A DNA stretch of 64,000 nucleotides, taken from the NCBI RefSeq assembly GCF_024320865.1, contig NZ_JANDBD010000017.1, forward strand, positions 62,001-126,000, given 5' to 3'. This document shows, in pieces, positions 51,087-59,394 of the stretch; position 1 is the first letter of the stretch; the number at the start of each line of letters is the position of its first letter. Origin of the DNA: Mycolicibacterium arenosum (GTDB lineage Bacteria > Actinomycetota > Actinomycetes > Mycobacteriales > Mycobacteriaceae). The notes below the pieces were generated by a model. That model was not told where the DNA came from. It did not search any database and saw only the letters and a list, made by a program, of their open reading frames with translations. Both the position numbers and the translations under genes were made by a program.

Positions 51087-51539
51087 GTGGCCGCTGACTT
51101 GGGTACGGCGCTGATCTCGGCCAGTGCGGCCTTGGTCGGTTCGTTCATTGGTCTTTTGAGTGCGCAGCGCGCGGCGCGCGGCACTCGGGAATCCGATCGG
51201 CGGAAGCGTTGCGTTGACCGTGTTCTGAGCGCCATCACCAATCTCGAGAAAGCATTCGCGGAGTACGCGACGGCTGCGGTCGATGAGCGCGATTCGCCGA
51301 AGGTGGCGTTGCCACTCGAAGGTGCGTTGCGCGGCTACACGCAGGCTGTCGAGCTGCTCCACATCGAGTCTCTTCGCAACGCGGCAGTGCGTTACCAGGA
51401 AATGCTCACCCACTACTACCTGAGATACGGTCAACCGCGGGATGAACTCGACGCTGAACGAGCTGCGCCGACCCTGCAACAGCTCAACGACGAGCACTTC
51501 TACCTTGCAGGAAAACTCCGGAACTACGAGAAGACCTGA
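51087..51539 (+). CDS. Hypothetical protein with one N-terminal membrane helix
   Basis: The 150-residue product has a TM segment near residues 5-28 (GTALISASAALVGSFIGLLS) and a long charged helical region, with a few acidic/basic heptads that could form a coiled coil (about 30-100). No family is recognised. It converges on the DUF4325 gene, with a 16-base overlap of 3' ends. Confidence 0.55.
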   Translation: MAADLGTALISASAALVGSFIGLLSAQRAARGTRESDRRKRCVDRVLSAITNLEKAFAEYATAAVDERDSPKVALPLEGALRGYTQAVELLHIESLRNAAVRYQEMLTHYYLRYGQPRDELDAERAAPTLQQLNDEHFYLAGKLRNYEKT

Positions 51540-51808
51540 AGCCGATCGGCAACGTTGTGCACATCGGCGCGATCACGCAGGTAGCCTACGAACTCTTCAT
51601 CTGATACGCCCGTGACAACCAGGCGTCGCGCGCGGCGATCGACAAGTATCGATCGGACGATCTCATCAGCAAACGACGCCGCGGCCGCAATAAGAGACTC
51701 GCAGTGCAGTTCTACTACGGCCTGAGACAGATCGCTTGGAAGGTCCTTGAGAATCTGCTGGGCCCTGGGGCGGGATCCGGCTAGTACCGGTGCTTCGAGT
51801 GAGATCAC
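51524..51808 (-). CDS. STAS-like (DUF4325) protein
   Basis: GTG at 51808 overlaps the stop of the ATPase gene (GTGA). The 94-residue product matches the DUF4325 pattern: LAGSRPRAQQILKDLPSD, then VVELHCESLIAAAASFADEI and a C-terminal strand-helix. DUF4325 domains resemble STAS (anti-sigma antagonist) folds and are often encoded next to HATPase proteins, as here. A switch protein regulated by the neighbouring kinase-like ATPase is suggested. Confidence 0.7.
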   Translation of the reverse strand: MISLEAPVLAGSRPRAQQILKDLPSDLSQAVVELHCESLIAAAASFADEIVRSILVDRRARRLVVTGVSDEEFVGYLRDRADVHNVADRLQVFS

Positions 51809-52740
51809 GTCGACATCCCTCCCCTGCGCTCCGGCTTGAACTCAGCGTAGATGACGGTGCCTGGAAAGGCGGCACCTACGCCTCGACACGCAACGCGGCC
51901 GCCGGCACTGTAACCGGTGGCCTTTCCGCTCCATGCTCGGAGCTGGCCTCGGTGGCGCCGAACGCGCTGTACGAGGTCGTCCAACCCGGTGCCGCGTCCG
52001 AGTGCGCCAGTGCCGGAGCACTCACGCAAGAAGGCCTTCTCCATGGCGTCGACCGGACCTTCGACCTCGTTGTGACGCGACAGGGTCTCCTGTAAGCCGT
52101 CTCCAGCATCAGCAATTGCGAAGGTGATCAGATCAGGCCTTTGGACCTGCATCGCTGCCCACCCTCCGCTAACTCCACTATGGTCTATAACGTTACTCAC
52201 TACCTCTGACACGCCCTTGTAAAAGGACTTGGCATCGTCCCGGCTTTTGCCGACCGCGCAAAGGGCTTCGAACACTTGGTCAGCTAGGGCATCACCGGCG
52301 TCCCCATCGAAGCGTCGCAGCTCCGACAGGCGATGGGCGGTGTTACGTTCGCGCACTCTGGGGAGGTCGACCCTTGGGCAAAAACGCCTCAGGCACTCAT
52401 CCAGGTGCATCCGCGACATGTAACTCCTCACATTCCGGTCAAGAGGTGGGGTGAACCTAACTGTTCTCCCTGTGGCCGCCGCATCTTCGGCGGTAGCCGC
52501 GACAACAACCAACCCCATCGGATCGATCCAAGCCACCCGCGAAAGGTCGATCCACACTTCGTCGTTGTCGGCCGGCGAGGTTTCAGACCAACGGTTGATG
52601 GAGTCCGCTGTCAGCGGCTCCAGTTCATCGGTATCGATGGGCGGCAGCAGATCCACCGCACGATCATGCACTGCGCCCTGACCGTTCCATCGATTGGCGC
52701 GGCGGCAAGCTAAGAACTCGTACCTCCGATTACGCGGCAC
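51805..52740 (-). CDS. STAS-HATPase fusion regulator
   Basis: The product, up to 311 residues (start uncertain), has an N-terminal STAS-like region (about 55-110: DEVWIDLSRVAWIDPMGLVV) and a GHKL ATPase domain (about 150-300) with N-box VSEVVSNVIDHS, FAIADAGDGLQETL and GRGTGLDDLVQRVRRH. This layout resembles anti-sigma-factor kinases (SpoIIAB/RsbW-like). It is coupled to a DUF4325 protein. No sigma factor gene is adjacent. A GTG near 52672 would give a shorter N-terminus. Confidence 0.78.
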   Translation of the reverse strand: MPRNRRYEFLACRRANRWNGQGAVHDRAVDLLPPIDTDELEPLTADSINRWSETSPADNDEVWIDLSRVAWIDPMGLVVVAATAEDAAATGRTVRFTPPLDRNVRSYMSRMHLDECLRRFCPRVDLPRVRERNTAHRLSELRRFDGDAGDALADQVFEALCAVGKSRDDAKSFYKGVSEVVSNVIDHSGVSGGWAAMQVQRPDLITFAIADAGDGLQETLSRHNEVEGPVDAMEKAFLRECSGTGALGRGTGLDDLVQRVRRHRGQLRAWSGKATGYSAGGRVACRGVGAAFPGTVIYAEFKPERRGGMST

Positions 52741-53031
52741 GCATACTCTATGCCGGTCATGGTGGGGGTGTTTTAAGCGGCTGCGCTCGACGAAGCGGCG
52801 AGAGCAGTCGCCGGTGCGGAGTTACCAGACGCGCTGCGGATGTTCTATCTGTATGCGAGCCAACCCGCGCGAACTCTTTGGCGTCGCCGTAATGATCCCT
52901 CGGCGCCGCGAACCCGCGGCACTGGATTCGTAGCAATTGGCACTGGGGTCCGGTCCGGATGGCACTGGAGTCTGTTTCGGACGCTGGAGGCGTTCGCGAC
53001 CGCCCGGTAGTTCACTGGTTAACCTGAACAC

Positions 53032-54312
53032 ATGAAGGAAGTGGTGGTGGCGACACCGGTCGAAGCCCGTGCCGAGGTCGTCGGCGTGCGCGGCGATCTT
53101 CCCCGGTTCGAGATCCTGATTCGCGACGAGTTGGCCGCCGTGGGGCTTCCCGCCGACGAGGTGTTTGTTGCGGTCCGCGAACGAGATTCAATGCTGATGA
53201 ACATGCCCAGGCTGCTAAGCACCCTGGAACCCGAGGTGTTAGGGCGGTCGTACTACATCAGCAAGATGATCGCCGCCTGCTCGGTCGGGCTGTTCGATGC
53301 CGCGTTGAACTACCTCTGGGACGAGCTGGTCAACGAGTTACGTCGTCGGGTCGCAGGCTTCGACCTAGGTTACTTCTACGACATCGCTGCACCCAGCCCC
53401 GACCTGCGCAAGCACCTGCGGGACGAATCAGACCTGCCGCGCATCGACGACGCCAGCCTGCTGCGCGCCGCCCGTGAGATTGGCCTGCTCACCGACGTCG
53501 GCTATCAGCGCCTCGACCACATTCGGTTCATGCGCAACCACGCCAGTGCTGCCCATCCCAACCAGGTCACCCTCACCGGACTGGACCTTGCGAACTGGCT
53601 AGAGGTCTGCGTCCGCGAGGTGATCACCACTCCGCCCGACACCGTCACCGCGGCCACCGGCCGGTTGCTGGCCAATATCAAGAAGGAGCGGTTGGATTCC
53701 GATGCCGTGCGCGATGCCGCGGCGTTCTTTGACCAGCTGCCGTCCGAGCGCGCCGACACCCTGGCCAACGGCCTGTTCGGTCTCTATACCGACGCCCAGC
53801 GCACGCCAATCGTTGCCGACAACGTTCGGCTGTTGTGGCCCAAGCTGTGGCCCTTCGTCAGCGACACCGCAAGGCGCACGTTTGGAGTCCGGCATGCGCG
53901 TGCACGAGCTAGCGCCGAGACGGCGATCGCGACCTCTGCGCGCGAACTCGTTGACCTCGTCGACGGTGCCGCCTACCTCACCGAAGAAGTCCGTGCCGTT
54001 GAAATGGCTGAGGTGCTCGACGACCTGATGACCGCTCATCTGGGCCTGAACAACTTCTACACCGAGGCGTCGCCCGCCCGCCGACTCGAAGAGCTCACCG
54101 GGACCCAAGGTGTTATTCCCGAACCCGTCAGAAGCCACTACGTCCGCACCCTGGTTGAGGTCTTCCTCGGTAACGGTTACGGCGTCTCCTTCGCCGCCGA
54201 CCCCGTCTACACCCGACTGCTGCAGATCCTCGACGGTCCAACGGCCGGGGCGGCCTTGCGACTGTTCCTGGAACCCAGTGAATGGTTGCGGCGTGCATAC
54301 CGCACGACCTGA
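53032..54312 (+). CDS. HEPN-like protein, possible abortive-infection type
   Basis: The 426-residue soluble, mostly helical product carries HIRFMRNHASAAHPNQVTL near residue 165. The R-x(4-6)-H pattern within RNHASAAHPN is the usual catalytic motif of HEPN ribonucleases. The rest (SMLMNMPRLLSTLEPEVLG near 45, and a helical C-terminal half) is not recognised. HEPN proteins often act as toxin RNases in abortive infection or in defence systems. No antitoxin gene is evident next to it. It lies in an accessory stretch with gene remnants. The interval 52741-53031 shows nothing. Confidence 0.65.
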   Translation: MKEVVVATPVEARAEVVGVRGDLPRFEILIRDELAAVGLPADEVFVAVRERDSMLMNMPRLLSTLEPEVLGRSYYISKMIAACSVGLFDAALNYLWDELVNELRRRVAGFDLGYFYDIAAPSPDLRKHLRDESDLPRIDDASLLRAAREIGLLTDVGYQRLDHIRFMRNHASAAHPNQVTLTGLDLANWLEVCVREVITTPPDTVTAATGRLLANIKKERLDSDAVRDAAAFFDQLPSERADTLANGLFGLYTDAQRTPIVADNVRLLWPKLWPFVSDTARRTFGVRHARARASAETAIATSARELVDLVDGAAYLTEEVRAVEMAEVLDDLMTAHLGLNNFYTEASPARRLEELTGTQGVIPEPVRSHYVRTLVEVFLGNGYGVSFAADPVYTRLLQILDGPTAGAALRLFLEPSEWLRRAYRTT

Positions 54313-54319
54313 TGACCAG

Positions 54320-54454
54320 TTAGGCGTCGTGCCACATCGCCCCCAAGAGTTCAGGCCGCCGTTGGTACCCGTGTACGAACACGACCGGCGAAACGTTACC
54401 TGTTAGTTCTGCGACGAGTTCGGTGCTGTCCGATGCGCCCAACTTCATTTTCAT
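54320..54454 (-). CDS. Doubtful 44-residue ORF
   Basis: ATG 54454 opens a short frame with TGNVSPVVFVHGYQRRPELL, which looks like the opening strand of an alpha/beta hydrolase, then stops. No Shine-Dalgarno. Probably a remnant. The interval 54455-55016 has no convincing gene. Confidence 0.2.
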   Translation of the reverse strand: MKMKLGASDSTELVAELTGNVSPVVFVHGYQRRPELLGAMWHDA

Positions 54455-55016
54455 AGGGAGAGTATCCCGACTGGGAAGATGCCTAGCCCCGCCAGACTCG
54501 GTTCAGGATACATGCGTAAGACAGGATGTGATCACTCTCGTCTCTCTAGATCTAGACACAGGCTTGGGGCCGTAGCAAACTTTGGCCCAATCGTTCCGGG
54601 GCGATCGTGCAGGCTCTCCTTTGAACCGGAACTGATACGGCCGGGCCGCGTTGCGCCGGTCGAGCGCTCGCTCGCCGTTGAACCAGCGACGTCCTTGACT
54701 GGTCGGGCGGAAGAGCACTGTGCACGTCATGACGCTTGTATTCCGATCCTTCGCGACTGATCCCGGTGCGGGTTCGGCTGAGCCGGGCGGCCCAATGCAT
54801 TTGGGCTCCGACGTTCATGACCCCGTGACGGTGCAGCGTCAGTGGGTCCGATGAATCACCGAGCAGGTCACCGCCGCCGCGAGGATGTTCTGTCAGACGA
54901 GTGGCCCACGTCGCCCGCGCCGCGGCATCGTCACCCCGTCGTTGATGTCCTCAGCGGTCACCGGCACACGATGGACGCCACGAAAACAAAATGAGTTGTC
55001 ACCGTAGAGTCCGGCG

Positions 55017-55091
55017 TGGTGCCTGATGCCGGGATCGAAACGGCGGCCTTCCGCTTTTCTGGCGAACGCTCTACCAGCTGAGGGAGACGAA
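55017..55091 (-). pseudogene. Degenerate tRNA-Phe-like sequence
   Basis: On the minus strand the order is CTCAGCTGGTAGAGC (D-arm), GTTCGCCAGAAAAGCGG (anticodon arm with GAA at the anticodon place, U33 changed to A), AAGGCCGCC, TTTCGATCCCGGC (T-arm) and a genomic CCA end. The resemblance to mycobacterial tRNA-Phe is strong, but the 5' acceptor strand does not pair with ATCAGGC at the 3' side. It looks like a displaced or recombined copy, as left by integration at a tRNA. Confidence 0.6.
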
Positions 55092-55161
55092 CGCACGAGA
55101 CCCCTGCATGGGGGGTGAGCTGCCCAAGACGGGTCGACGAGCGCGACGGATGCTCGTTGAT

Positions 55162-56262
55162 CTAACGACTGCCGACAGCTGCGACCGGTCGATCGACCAG
55201 CGGGACGTCCGCTCCGGAGCCAGCGCGTGCCTCGGAGGGCCCCGCAAAGAGGTGGACATCAGCGGGGTAGCAGGACAATTCGACTTGCTCGCCGATCGAG
55301 GGGGCCGGCTGGCTGGTCTGCGTTGCGATCACCTGCCCGTCCACCAACACGTGCACTACGTTCTGGGATCCGGCGAGCTCGACCGAGGCGACCTCGCCGG
55401 TGAGGCGCCAGGTCCGCGAGCCGCCCAGTACGAAGTGCTCTGGACGCACCCCTAGGGTCGCGTCGCCGTTGAGTGCCGAGGGGGTGTGCTGGCCGAAGGC
55501 AGAGATACACGCGCCTTCGGCCAACGTGATCGCGAACGTGTTCATTGGTGGAGTCCCGAAGAACCGGCCGACGAAGCGGGTCGCGGGCCTGGTGTACAGT
55601 TCCCGGGCCGTGCCGACCTGTTGGACTACCCCGTGGTTGATCACCGCCACTCGGTCGGCCGACACCATCGCGTCGGACTGGTCGTGGGTTACGTGCAGAA
55701 CTGTCGCCTCGGCGGCACGCAAGTGGCGGCCGATCTCCACCCGGAGGCTAAGTCGAAGTTGGGCGTCCAATCCGGACATCGGCTCGTCGAGAAGGACTAT
55801 GCCAGAGTGCCGCGCCAACGCCCGGGCCAGCGATACGCGTTGCCGTTGCCCGCCGGACATCGCCTTGGGTAGCCGGTCGAGCAGCATGTCGATCTCCAGC
55901 CTGGAGGCGACGTCGCGGGCGCGCTCCTCGGCTGCGGTCCGCTTCATTCGCATGCCTCGGCGCAGCCCCAGCGTGATGTTCTCCATCGCGGTTAGGTGCG
56001 GGTAAAGAGCGTACTGCTGGAAAACCAAGGCGACGTCTCGGCGATGCGGTTCGATTCCCAACTGGGAGCATCCGTCGAACCGGACGTCGCCGCGGTCAGG
56101 AGGTTCGAGCCCGGCGATGACGCGAAGCATGGTGGACTTGCCCGAACCGGACGGCCCTAGAAGTGCCAGGTGCTCCCCCGGGTCGATCCGCAACTCGGCA
56201 CCGGCCAGCGCGGTTACGTTGCCGAATGACTTGTGGATGTCGGTGACCTCGATGGTGCGCAT
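55162..56262 (-). CDS. Sugar ABC transporter ATP-binding protein (MalK/UgpC type)
   Basis: The 366-residue product has Walker A LLGPSGSGKST (about 36-46), Q-loop FQQYALYPH, signature MSGGQRQRVSLARALA (about 133), Walker B IVLLDEPMSGLDA and H-loop VTHDQSDAM. The C-terminal regulatory OB-fold domain (about 240-350) has LGVRPEHFVL. ATG 56262 overlaps the stop of a 41-codon frame (TAATG). It powers the permeases at 58.6-60.3 kb. Confidence 0.93.
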   Translation of the reverse strand: MRTIEVTDIHKSFGNVTALAGAELRIDPGEHLALLGPSGSGKSTMLRVIAGLEPPDRGDVRFDGCSQLGIEPHRRDVALVFQQYALYPHLTAMENITLGLRRGMRMKRTAAEERARDVASRLEIDMLLDRLPKAMSGGQRQRVSLARALARHSGIVLLDEPMSGLDAQLRLSLRVEIGRHLRAAEATVLHVTHDQSDAMVSADRVAVINHGVVQQVGTARELYTRPATRFVGRFFGTPPMNTFAITLAEGACISAFGQHTPSALNGDATLGVRPEHFVLGGSRTWRLTGEVASVELAGSQNVVHVLVDGQVIATQTSQPAPSIGEQVELSCYPADVHLFAGPSEARAGSGADVPLVDRPVAAVGSR

Positions 56263-56387
56263 TAGGGTCTCCAGATCGTGGCGGTGCGGGCAGCGGCGGT
56301 GTCGCTGCCGGCAGTGCTTTGGTTGGTTTGGCAGGTGTCGTCGGTGTCGCAGTCGGCGACCCGTCCCGCGTCGACTTGCCCGATCAA
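56262..56387 (-). CDS. 41-residue ORF with two Cys, coupled on both sides
   Basis: A TTG at 56387 overlaps the methyltransferase stop (TTGA) and the TAA at 56262-56264 overlaps the ATPase ATG (TAATG). The peptide has a compact acidic Cys pair, ADCDTDDTCQTNQSTAG, then TIWRP at its end. Third codon positions are strongly G/C, as in neighbouring genes. No family or signal sequence is recognised. The double overlap argues for translation, if only to carry ribosomes to the ATPase start; an unnoticed small protein is possible. Confidence 0.45.
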   Translation of the reverse strand: MIGQVDAGRVADCDTDDTCQTNQSTAGSDTAAARTATIWRP

Positions 56388-57208
56388 TGCGGTGCTGACG
56401 ATTGGGCCCCAAACCGGGCGAAGATGATTTCGAATGTGCCGGGGTCGACTAGCGGCTCGTCGGGCGAGGGGTATTTGGTCGAGGCCCAGTCCTGCAGCTC
56501 CTCCAGCGCCGGCTGGTAGAGCGCCTCTGGAACCGACCACTCCGGACTGTTGGTTCGGTGCTCGTATCGGACGAGCAGGCCCGCGCGGGTGATGGGCCGG
56601 TCCCAGCTGCCCACCTGGAGGCGCTGCACCTGGTCGCCGAGGTGGGTGAGTGTGTCGATGACCTGTGGTCCCCACGCACCCGGTGAGGAGGCGTCGTGGC
56701 CGAGCCGAGCCAGAATCTGCTTCCACTTGCGGTCCATCGACCTGGTCGGGCCCGATTCATCGTGTGGCTCGTGGCAGTAGCACAGTGTTCCTCCGGGCCG
56801 GAGCACGCGGATCAGCTCGTCAAGAGCCGCTTCCCACTCGGGGACCAGGTGCAGCACGTGTGCGCTGATCGCGACGTCGAAGCTGTCGTGTTCGAAGGGC
56901 AGCGCGCGGATGTCGGCGGTGTGCAGGTGCAGGCGGGCGGCATGCTGGGGCTCGAGATTGGCGCGTAGCTGTTCGAGCATCTTGACCGAGACGTCTACGC
57001 CCGTAAAGTCGAAGCCCCGCCGTACTAGCGGGAGGGCGATCCGACCACTTCCGATGCCATGCTCGAAGAAGCGGGTTTCCGACGTCGTGGCTGCGGTGGT
57101 CTCGACGATCAGCTCGGCGGCGCGGGCCTGGATCTCTTCTGGCAGCCCACGGGTGCGGTCGTAGAGGTGCGCGGCGCGGTCGAAGGAGATGGTGACTGGG
57201 TCGCTCAT
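56384..57208 (-). CDS. Class I SAM-dependent methyltransferase
   Basis: From ATG 57208 (GGAGAG upstream) the product is 274 residues, with motif I RFFEHGIGSGRIALPL (about 48-64), the acidic VDVSVKMLEQL, and post motifs FDVAISAHVLHLVPEW and LRPGGTLCYCHEP. It resembles UbiE/Tam-like small-molecule methyltransferases; substrate unknown. Its location inside a sugar ABC operon suggests it acts on the imported compound or a product. Confidence 0.88.
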   Translation of the reverse strand: MSDPVTISFDRAAHLYDRTRGLPEEIQARAAELIVETTAATTSETRFFEHGIGSGRIALPLVRRGFDFTGVDVSVKMLEQLRANLEPQHAARLHLHTADIRALPFEHDSFDVAISAHVLHLVPEWEAALDELIRVLRPGGTLCYCHEPHDESGPTRSMDRKWKQILARLGHDASSPGAWGPQVIDTLTHLGDQVQRLQVGSWDRPITRAGLLVRYEHRTNSPEWSVPEALYQPALEELQDWASTKYPSPDEPLVDPGTFEIIFARFGAQSSAPH

Positions 57209-57231
57209 GGCTGGGTTTCTCTCCTCTAGAG

Positions 57232-58533
57232 TCACGGTTTGATCAAGCGGTCGATGGCGGTGTCCGTTTGCGCAACAGTGGGTTCCAGGGGCGCGCCGCG
57301 AACGAGTTGCTGGACCATGTCGACGACCGTCTTGTTGATCTTCGGAGTGGTCTGGCCAGGCCACCCGCCCCACTGCGTGACTTGCGGGTCGTAGGAGTAG
57401 GTGGTGCGTTGCTGGGGGGAGATGGCGGGGCTCGCGAGCAGGATCTGCTCGGCCCGCTCGTCGGTGGCGATGTATCCAGTGCTTAGCAGCCCCTTGGCGA
57501 GGACCTCGGGGTTGAGTAGCTCGCTGATCAGCGCGCTGGCGAACGCCGCCTGGCAGGGTTCTTGGCTGAGCACCAGCCAGCTGCTTCCTCCAGCCGGGAA
57601 GTTCGCCGCGCCGCCCTCGGGGACGGGCATTGGGGCAACACCCCAGTCGAACTTGGTTCCGATCTCGCTGGCCAGCGTCTCGGTGCGAGAGTTGGAGCTG
57701 ATCAGTAGCGGGAGGTCGCCGCGATTGAACGCTGCTTGGGCGTCGGCGTCGGTCTGCTGGGTCATGAGGCCCTCGCCGGTCAATGCGGAATAGATGGAGA
57801 TGCCGCTGATTCCCTGCGGCGTGTTGAATGCCGCTGTGCCGTCTGGAGCGACCAACTGACCGCCGGCGGACTGAACCGCAGCCTGCACGATCCAGTCGGC
57901 GTTGTCCTGGCTGCGGACATGGACCGGGGCAGCGTTAGTGATTGTTGCCAGCGCGCGGGCCGCTTGGTAGAGCTGTGGATAGGTCTGCGGCGGTCTCGCC
58001 GGATCGAGCGCAGCTTCGGCCATCCGGGTCTTGTTGTAGTAGAGCACGGGGATCGAGACCTCGATCGGAACGGCATAGACCTTGCCGTTGACCGTGCCGA
58101 TGTCGAGATAGTTTCGCTTGTAGGTGTCACGTAATCGCGAGGTGTCGACTGAGGCAGGTTTGTAGGTGTCGACGAAGAACCGGATCTGGTTGTTGCCCAC
58201 CTGCGCCACGTCGTACCTGGTTCCGGCGGCGGTGTCTGCGACGATCTGTCGGGTGAACTCGTCGTAGCTTTCGGCCGCGGTGGGCTTCCCCTTGACTGTC
58301 AGGCCGGGGAAGCGCTTCTCCATGGTGGCCTTCGCCGCCTGGAACGCGGGGTCCTCTTCTTGCTTATAGCTGGTGGTGACGGTGGCCCCGTTGGGGTTAC
58401 AGTCCTCGATCGCCGCCGGTTGCGCGCCTTGTCCACCTGGCGGGCCGCCGGGGCCGGCGAGGTCGGACTGGCCGTTGCCGCACCCGGAGGCAATGAGCCC
58501 GATGGCAGCGATGATCGCGATCTGGTGTCGCAT
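57232..58533 (-). CDS. Extracellular sugar-binding lipoprotein of the ABC transporter
   Basis: The 433-residue product has a lipoprotein signal with lipobox IASGC (Cys near 18) and a family-1-like solute-binding fold: RFFVDTYKPASVDTSRL, YAVPIEVSIPVLYYNKTRM, and GGSSWLVLSQEP near the C-terminus. It captures a sugar, glycerol-phosphate-like or similar ligand for the two permeases that follow on the same strand. The exact ligand is not told by sequence. Confidence 0.92.
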   Translation of the reverse strand: MRHQIAIIAAIGLIASGCGNGQSDLAGPGGPPGGQGAQPAAIEDCNPNGATVTTSYKQEEDPAFQAAKATMEKRFPGLTVKGKPTAAESYDEFTRQIVADTAAGTRYDVAQVGNNQIRFFVDTYKPASVDTSRLRDTYKRNYLDIGTVNGKVYAVPIEVSIPVLYYNKTRMAEAALDPARPPQTYPQLYQAARALATITNAAPVHVRSQDNADWIVQAAVQSAGGQLVAPDGTAAFNTPQGISGISIYSALTGEGLMTQQTDADAQAAFNRGDLPLLISSNSRTETLASEIGTKFDWGVAPMPVPEGGAANFPAGGSSWLVLSQEPCQAAFASALISELLNPEVLAKGLLSTGYIATDERAEQILLASPAISPQQRTTYSYDPQVTQWGGWPGQTTPKINKTVVDMVQQLVRGAPLEPTVAQTDTAIDRLIKP

Positions 58534-58554
58534 AACAACCTCCTAGTTGCGGTG

Positions 58555-59394
58555 TCAGCCCACAAGCTCGCCGCCGGACAACCCGGCAACGAATCGACGG
58601 CGGACGAAGAGAAACAGAACAAGAACCGGGACGGTGATCATGGCTGCGGCCGCGGTAAGCGCGCCGTAGTCGATGCCGAGTTCCGCGTTCTGGAAGACGG
58701 CTAAGGCCAGGGGTGGGGTGTATAAGCCGGGGTCTCGTGCCACAAGTAGTGGCCACAGGTAGTCGTTCCAGTGTGCGAACACCGAGAAGAGCACGAAGGT
58801 CAGGATCGCCGGCCGGGCCAGTGGAATGATCAGCTTGAACAGGATCGACAAGTGTCCGAGGCCGTCCATCCGGGCGGCTTCGAGCAGCGCGTCCGGGATG
58901 GTGACGATGTACTGGCGGATCAGGAACAGCCCGAAGGCGCTGGTCGCGAACGGGACGATCAGTGAGGCGAGAGTATTTACCAGGTCTAGCTGGCTCAGCG
59001 CAAGGAACATCGGCACGGCGCGAGCCTGGGTGGGCACCAGCAGTGCGACGAGCATCAGGCCGTAGAGCAGGTTGCGTGCTGGGAAACGGAGCTTGGCGAA
59101 GGCGTAGGCCGCCGGTATGCAGGTGAACAGCTGTAAGGCGAGGATGCCGAGCACGACGACGCCGCCGTTGAGCATCGCCCGACCCAGGTGCGCCTCATTC
59201 CAGGCGCGCACGTAGTTGTCGAGCGTCAGCGAACTCGGGAGCGGGTCGATGCCGGCGAAGAAGATCTCGTCTGTCGGGGCAAGCGACGTCCGCATCATCC
59301 AGTAGAACGGGAACAGCGATGCGGTGACCGCGACCGCGACCAGCAGCCAGCGCAACACCCTACCTCGCGGTGGGAGGGCTGCACGAACGCTCAT
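58555..59394 (-). CDS. ABC sugar permease, MalG type
   Basis: ATG 59394 overlaps the stop of the other permease. The 279-residue product has six TM helices and the EAA loop DALLEAARMDGLGHLSILFKL-like region (EAARMDGLGHL, near 195), where the ATPase docks. It forms a heterodimer with the product of 59391-60323. Confidence 0.93.
   Translation of the reverse strand: MSVRAALPPRGRVLRWLLVAVAVTASLFPFYWMMRTSLAPTDEIFFAGIDPLPSSLTLDNYVRAWNEAHLGRAMLNGGVVVLGILALQLFTCIPAAYAFAKLRFPARNLLYGLMLVALLVPTQARAVPMFLALSQLDLVNTLASLIVPFATSAFGLFLIRQYIVTIPDALLEAARMDGLGHLSILFKLIIPLARPAILTFVLFSVFAHWNDYLWPLLVARDPGLYTPPLALAVFQNAELGIDYGALTAAAAMITVPVLVLFLFVRRRFVAGLSGGELVG

Noticed and set aside
50631..51497. A 288-codon minus-strand frame
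   Set aside because: Most of it is non-coding or antisense to 51087-51539; only the short VFVGRRHEL piece resembles a known domain and is listed separately.
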